DNA of 9,362 nt from Acidimicrobiales bacterium (GTDB lineage: Bacteria; Actinomycetota; Acidimicrobiia; Acidimicrobiales; Palsa-688): contig JAFAWZ010000203.1 of NCBI GenBank assembly GCA_019241495.1, positions 1 through 9,362 on the forward strand, written 5' to 3'. Position numbers and translations under genes: made by a program. Position 1 is the first letter of the stretch, and every line of letters begins with the position of its first letter. Shown one piece after another: positions 5,935 to 9,362 of this stretch. Below the pieces are notes generated by a model. It was not told where the DNA came from. It worked only from the letters and a program-made list of their open reading frames with translations, and did not search any database.

Positions 5935-8322
5935 TCAACCGGCCAGAGCCTCCATCACCGCGTCGGCCAGATGGCTGAACTGATGGGCCGCCGCGAACTC
6001 GGTGCCGGCCTGGCTGAGAGCGGCCAACTCGGCCCGACTGGAGATCAGGGCCGCCATGCGTGACCCGAGCTCTTCGGCGTCGAGGCTCGCCATCCAGGCC
6101 ACCGTTCCGGACGGGTACTCGGACGCGCTGGCCAGGTTGGTCAGGACCGGCACGCCCGCGGCCAGGGCCTCCAAGACCGCGGCCGACATCTCACCACCGG
6201 ACGAGTCGCGCAGCTGGACGGCCAGGGTGGCCTGAGCCATCCAGAAGTGCCAGCCCTCCTGGTCCACCTCACCAACCACCGCGATCCGCTCGGGTATCCC
6301 GCGGGCTGCGGCCCGCTCTTCGATGAACTGTTTGAGGAGGGCTGGGCACGGACCCACGAAAGCCACCCGGCACCCGGCACCGACCGCGGCGTCGACGAGC
6401 AGGTCGGGGCGCTTGGCCATCGAGACGATGCCGAAGGCGACCACCCACGGTTCTTGTGTACTCCGTTCTCGTGTGCTCGGCTCCCCCCGGCTGGACTGCT
6501 CGGCCCGGGCCTGGCCCACCGGGGGACAGGCCGGAGGCAGGACCTTGATCGGGGGAAGGGCCGCCAGAGGCGGTAGGTCAAGGAGGAGCAGCTGGCGGGC
6601 CGTCTCGGAGTTGACCAGCAGACCTCGACATCGCTCGGCGAGCGGCGCGACCAGGCCGACTCCAGCTCCGGCCAACTCGAGATGGTCACGGCCGGCCCGG
6701 CGCGCCGCGGCGAGAGGCGCCCGGCCCGGATAGGCCCGATGCAGCAGCCAAGCCATCGCTGCGTCGAAATCGGAGTCGCCACAGTCCTCCAGGGCCGTGG
6801 TCGCTACCGCCGGCAAGCGGACCTCGTGCAGCCAGATCCAGCCCGGGTGGCGCAGAGCCAGCTCGATGGTCGCCGTGTGCCCGCTTGAATTGCCCAGTGC
6901 GTACACCACGTGGTCGAACGACGCGGGGCGCACATCGATTCCGAACGCGTCAGGCGCGAGGAGGCGATATTGGGTCGGCTCGGCCGGCCACGACTGGGTG
7001 GTGACCACCGCGTCGGTCACGGGGTCGCCGCGGACGTGCAGGGCGTCGAGCAGGCGGGCGTTGTAAGCCCCGATCCCACCGCCGCCCGGGGGGAGTGGCC
7101 CGACCACGGCCAACCGGCCCGGTAGCGGGCTGGATCTCACCCGGTGTCGTTCGGCCGGGCCGATCGACCGGTCCAGTGCGGCGAGGGCTCGGCTGGCCAC
7201 GGCGTCCCACGTGGCCGTCGCGGCGAGCTCCTGCTGGGCGGCGAGGAGCCGGCCGTGGAGCGCCGTATCGGCCACGACCGCCGTGATCGTGTCCGCGATG
7301 GCGTCCGCGCTGCGCGCGTCGAAGAGAGCCTCGGCGAGAGCGGCCGTTTCGGCCAGCGCGGTGCCTTCCGAGGCCACCGCAGGGGTTCCGCAGGCCGCCG
7401 ACTCGAGGACCGGCAGCCCCGCGCCTTCCGCGAGGGAGGGCGTCACGGTCAGGACGGCCCGCCGGTAGCAGGCTCGCAGCAGTTCGTCGCTCACCGCCCC
7501 GGCGAGGGTTACCCGTTCCGAGACCCCGCAGCTACGGGTCACTTCCTCGAGGGACCGGCGCCACTCGCCGCTCACATGGCCCACCACCAGCAGGTGGAGG
7601 TCCAGACCACGGCGGACCACCTGGGCCAGGGCGGCGACGGCGCGGTCGGTGCCCTTGCGGGCGTCGTCGCCGCCGACGGTGAGCAGGTAGGCCCGGCCCT
7701 CGAGGTGGGGGAACTGCGACCGGAACAGCTGATGGTCGGTGCCGTCGGGCGGGGTGAAATAGGACGAGACACCGGCACCGACTGTCACGACCGCCCCGGC
7801 CGGACAACCGAGCAGCTCGATGGCCTCGCGCCGGGTGTGCTCCGAGTTGGTCAAGACCAGGTCCGAGCGGCCTATCCACTCGGCCCTCGCCCTGTAGCGG
7901 TCCTCGTCCGCTGGGGTCGGTAGGTAGTGCCGGGGCGCCCGCAAGGGGATCAGGTCGTGAAGGGTAACCACCCTGGGCGCGGCCGCTTCCGCCCAATGCT
8001 CGACCACGGCGAGCGAGGACGGCTCGCCCCGACCGACGTGTAGGAACGGGGCGGTGACGTGGTACACGACGCGCCGCTCGGAGCTGGCCAGCAGGTCCCG
8101 GCACTCGGCGCGGCTGTCCCAGCGGACCAACCCCCGGGCCGCCAACTCGAGGGGAAGCCGATCGGGCGGAGGGAGCTCGGGGGCCAGCAGGACGGCAGCC
8201 AGGGCCTCCCGGCGGGCCAAGGCGGCCGAATACCCGGCGACGTACCTGCCGATACCCCGGTCAGAGAACCCCTCGGCCTGGAGGGCCTGGACGTCGAGAG
8301 CGATGCCGAACGGGGCGTTCAA
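5935..8322 (-). CDS. Tandem two-domain GT4-GT4 glycosyltransferase
   Basis: A 795-aa protein holding two complete GT-B modules, about twice the usual GT4 length. Module 1 (about 1-385) opens with FGIALDVQAL and the loop DRGIGRYVAGYSAAL (21-35), has VVTLHDLIPL (118-127), LVLTNSEHTRR (155-165), YLLTVGGDDARKG (212-224) and an exact EX7E motif EGAGLPVLE (Glu299, Glu307). Module 2 (about 400-795) opens with LAVVGPLPPGGGGIGAYNARLL (404-425), has GLLVNSETARQ (567-577), VVAFGIVSMAKRPDLLVDAA (627-646) and SGGEMSAAVLEALAAG (708-723), where the first glutamate (711) is only seven residues before the second (718), one shorter than the normal motif. Such tandem enzymes can add two successive sugars or alternate linkages; that is inference here. 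A 20-residue polar insert (about 605-626) contains an in-frame 15-bp repeat. The TTG start overlaps the preceding stop by 4 nt (TTGA), with GGGGA just upstream. The specificity is unknown. Confidence 0.92.
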   Translation of the reverse strand: MNAPFGIALDVQALQAEGFSDRGIGRYVAGYSAALARREALAAVLLAPELPPPDRLPLELAARGLVRWDSRAECRDLLASSERRVVYHVTAPFLHVGRGEPSSLAVVEHWAEAAAPRVVTLHDLIPLRAPRHYLPTPADEDRYRARAEWIGRSDLVLTNSEHTRREAIELLGCPAGAVVTVGAGVSSYFTPPDGTDHQLFRSQFPHLEGRAYLLTVGGDDARKGTDRAVAALAQVVRRGLDLHLLVVGHVSGEWRRSLEEVTRSCGVSERVTLAGAVSDELLRACYRRAVLTVTPSLAEGAGLPVLESAACGTPAVASEGTALAETAALAEALFDARSADAIADTITAVVADTALHGRLLAAQQELAATATWDAVASRALAALDRSIGPAERHRVRSSPLPGRLAVVGPLPPGGGGIGAYNARLLDALHVRGDPVTDAVVTTQSWPAEPTQYRLLAPDAFGIDVRPASFDHVVYALGNSSGHTATIELALRHPGWIWLHEVRLPAVATTALEDCGDSDFDAAMAWLLHRAYPGRAPLAAARRAGRDHLELAGAGVGLVAPLAERCRGLLVNSETARQLLLLDLPPLAALPPIKVLPPACPPVGQARAEQSSRGEPSTRERSTQEPWVVAFGIVSMAKRPDLLVDAAVGAGCRVAFVGPCPALLKQFIEERAAARGIPERIAVVGEVDQEGWHFWMAQATLAVQLRDSSGGEMSAAVLEALAAGVPVLTNLASASEYPSGTVAWMASLDAEELGSRMAALISSRAELAALSQAGTEFAAAHQFSHLADAVMEALAG
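6451..6480 (-). repeat. In-frame 15-bp imperfect tandem repeat in the tandem glycosyltransferase gene
   Basis: Units 6451-6465 and 6466-6480 match at 12 of 15 positions. They encode P-S-T-R-E and R-S-T-Q-E, residues 615-624 of the tandem GT4 protein, in a polar stretch between the two sub-domains of module 2. The local base composition is less GC-rich than its surroundings. It is a short reading-frame-neutral slippage product in a loop that tolerates insertion. Confidence 0.65.
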
Positions 8323-8600
8323 CTTTCCCCGGACGGAACCGGCGCCCCCAGCAGCCGCTTGATCTCCTCCACCTGGGCGGCCAGGCGGCTGTGCAGCTCC
8401 GTCTGAGCCGCCTGCCGCTCCGAGATCGTCGCAACCCGCCCTTCGAAGGTTCCGATGAGGACCTCGATCTCGTCCAACCGACGCATCACCGTATCGAGGC
8501 GGCCGCCGCCGGTATCGTCGAGACGGTCCAGGCGGCTCAGGGTGGGAGCCAACGCCAGGTGCCGCAGCCGCACCAACACCGAGCGCAGCCGCGCCCTCAT
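8319..8600 (-). CDS. Small coiled-coil protein (93 aa) between two glycosyltransferases
   Basis: A 93-aa hypothetical protein. Its ATG at 8600 overlaps the TGA of the Ppm-like gene (ATGA, 4 nt), and its TGA overlaps the TTG of the tandem glycosyltransferase (TTGA, 4 nt), so it is tightly coupled on both sides. The open frame extends further upstream to 9131, but that part is a shadow of the GT2 gene, not this protein. The first 13 residues, MRARLRSVLVRLR, form a strongly basic amphipathic helix. A short linker containing DDTGGG (28-33) follows, then a long heptad-like helix from about 35 to 84 (RLDTVMRRLDEIEVLI through QVEEIKRLL). There is no signal peptide or membrane span. The shape, a basic end plus a coiled coil, suggests a membrane-surface or oligomerising adaptor; no enzymatic motif is seen. 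The function is unknown. Confidence 0.75.
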   Translation of the reverse strand: MRARLRSVLVRLRHLALAPTLSRLDRLDDTGGGRLDTVMRRLDEIEVLIGTFEGRVATISERQAAQTELHSRLAAQVEEIKRLLGAPVPSGES

Positions 8601-9361
8601 GGTCGGCCGGAGGGAATGGGCTCCTCCGATCTGGCCCGGCCTCTTCGCCGCCCGGCGGCCAGACGCCGCTTGATCCCCGAACGGGTCACCAGCGCGAAGG
8701 CCTCGAGGATGATGCCGTAGGACATCTTGGACTGGCCAGCCTTGCGATCCACGAAGCTGATGGGGACCTCGGCGATCCGGGCGCCGGCGGCTGCCGCTCG
8801 GTGGGTCATCTCGATCTGGAACCCGTACCCGTCGGCGCGCACCGTCTCGAGCTCCATGGTCGACAGGATGCTGGTCCGATAGGCCCGGAATCCCGAGGTC
8901 CAATCGTGAACCGGGGAGCCGAGCATGAACGCCGAGTACCAGTTGGCGCCCCTGGACAGGAGGCGGCGGTGTATGCCCCATTTGGGGATCGAGCCCCCAG
9001 GGATGTACCTCGAGCCGATGACCAGGTCGTGGTCCACCATGGGCGCCACGAGAGAAGGCAAAGCAGCGGGATCGTGGGACAGATCGGAATCCATCTCCAC
9101 GAGGACCTCGGCCCCCCGAGCCATGCCCCATTTGAACCCGGCCCGGTACGCGTCTCCCAGGCCGCGCTGGCTGTCGCGCTCCAGGACGTCCAGTTCGCCG
9201 AGCTCGGCAGCCACCCGCCGGGCGAGCGACGCCGTGCCGTCGGGGCTGCCGTCGTCTACGACGAGGATCCCGGCGTCGGGTAAGGCGGCCCGGGTCCGGC
9301 GCAGCACCGTCTCGATCGTCTGGACCTCGTTGAAGGTGGGCAGCACCACCAGCGTTCTCAT
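8597..9361 (-). CDS. Polyprenol-phosphate mannosyltransferase (Ppm/DPM1-like, GT2)
   Basis: A 254-aa GT-A fold GT2 enzyme of the dolichol-phosphate-mannose synthase type, which transfers mannose from GDP-mannose to a polyprenyl phosphate at the cytoplasmic face. It starts with TLVVLPTFNEVQTIETVLRR (3-22) and has LVVDDGSPDGT (33-43), QRGLGDAYRAGF (65-76), the metal-binding EMDSDLSHDP (89-98), LVIGSRYIPGGSIPKWG (113-129), DWTSGFRAYR (153-162) and FVDRKAGQSKMS (203-214); all are hallmarks of DPM1-like enzymes. There is no C-terminal transmembrane domain; instead the protein ends in a basic tail (KRRLAAGRRRGRAR, 231-244) that could bind acidic lipids. ATG at 9361 is the start at the very edge, so its upstream signals are not visible. 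The product would supply donor for the PIG-V-like enzyme encoded at 3095-4252. Glucose or another sugar as substrate cannot be fully excluded. Confidence 0.92.
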   Translation of the reverse strand: MRTLVVLPTFNEVQTIETVLRRTRAALPDAGILVVDDGSPDGTASLARRVAAELGELDVLERDSQRGLGDAYRAGFKWGMARGAEVLVEMDSDLSHDPAALPSLVAPMVDHDLVIGSRYIPGGSIPKWGIHRRLLSRGANWYSAFMLGSPVHDWTSGFRAYRTSILSTMELETVRADGYGFQIEMTHRAAAAGARIAEVPISFVDRKAGQSKMSYGIILEAFALVTRSGIKRRLAAGRRRGRARSEEPIPSGRP

Positions 9362-9362
9362 C

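Noticed and set aside
8601..9131. N-terminal extension of the 93-aa coiled-coil frame
   Set aside because: It lies wholly inside the Ppm-like gene in another frame and has shadow composition; the ATG at 8600 overlaps the upstream stop, as at neighbouring junctions.

Overview
The window is about 9.4 kb of high-GC DNA, packed with genes and built almost entirely of glycosyltransferases. The GC bias, the frequent GTG and TTG starts, the 4-nt start/stop overlaps and a polyprenol-phosphate-mannose synthase next to a PIG-V-like membrane mannosyltransferase all suggest an actinomycete-type bacterium (Actinomycetota). A deep-branching lineage such as Acidimicrobiia is possible, but that is only an impression. 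No rRNA, tRNA, CRISPR array, insertion sequence or integrase is visible, and no stretch longer than about 50 bases lacks a gene.

Layout. Two genes run rightward at the left edge: the 3' end of a GT4 glycosyltransferase (2-313), overlapped by a 213-aa protein that resembles only the N-terminal half of a GT-B glycosyltransferase (310-951). They meet, tail to tail with an 11-nt overlap, a leftward series of eight genes that fills the rest of the window. In order of transcription from the right edge these are: a GT2 polyprenol-phosphate mannosyltransferase (9361-8597), a 93-aa coiled-coil protein (8600-8319), a 795-aa tandem GT4-GT4 fusion (8322-5935), a 137-aa helical protein (5886-5473), a GT4 enzyme (5476-4277), a PIG-V/GT-C-like multispanning membrane mannosyltransferase (4252-3095), an FkbM-type methyltransferase with an N-terminal coiled coil (3074-2127), and a GT2 rhamnosyltransferase-like enzyme with a beta-rich insertion (2140-941). 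Four junctions in the window are 4-nt start/stop overlaps, one is a 14-nt overlap, and the only gaps are 20, 24 and 48 nt.

How they may work together (inference). The soluble GT2 and GT4 enzymes would build a surface glycan on a cytoplasmic lipid carrier. The Ppm-like synthase would make polyprenyl-phosphate-mannose, the expected donor for the membrane GT-C enzyme acting on the outer face. The FkbM enzyme would O-methylate a sugar. No flippase, polymerase, ABC exporter or nucleotide-sugar gene is present, so the locus must continue outside the window. The least explained parts are two small helical or coiled-coil proteins placed between the glycosyltransferases, the half-glycosyltransferase at 310-951, and three possible internal leaderless promoters.
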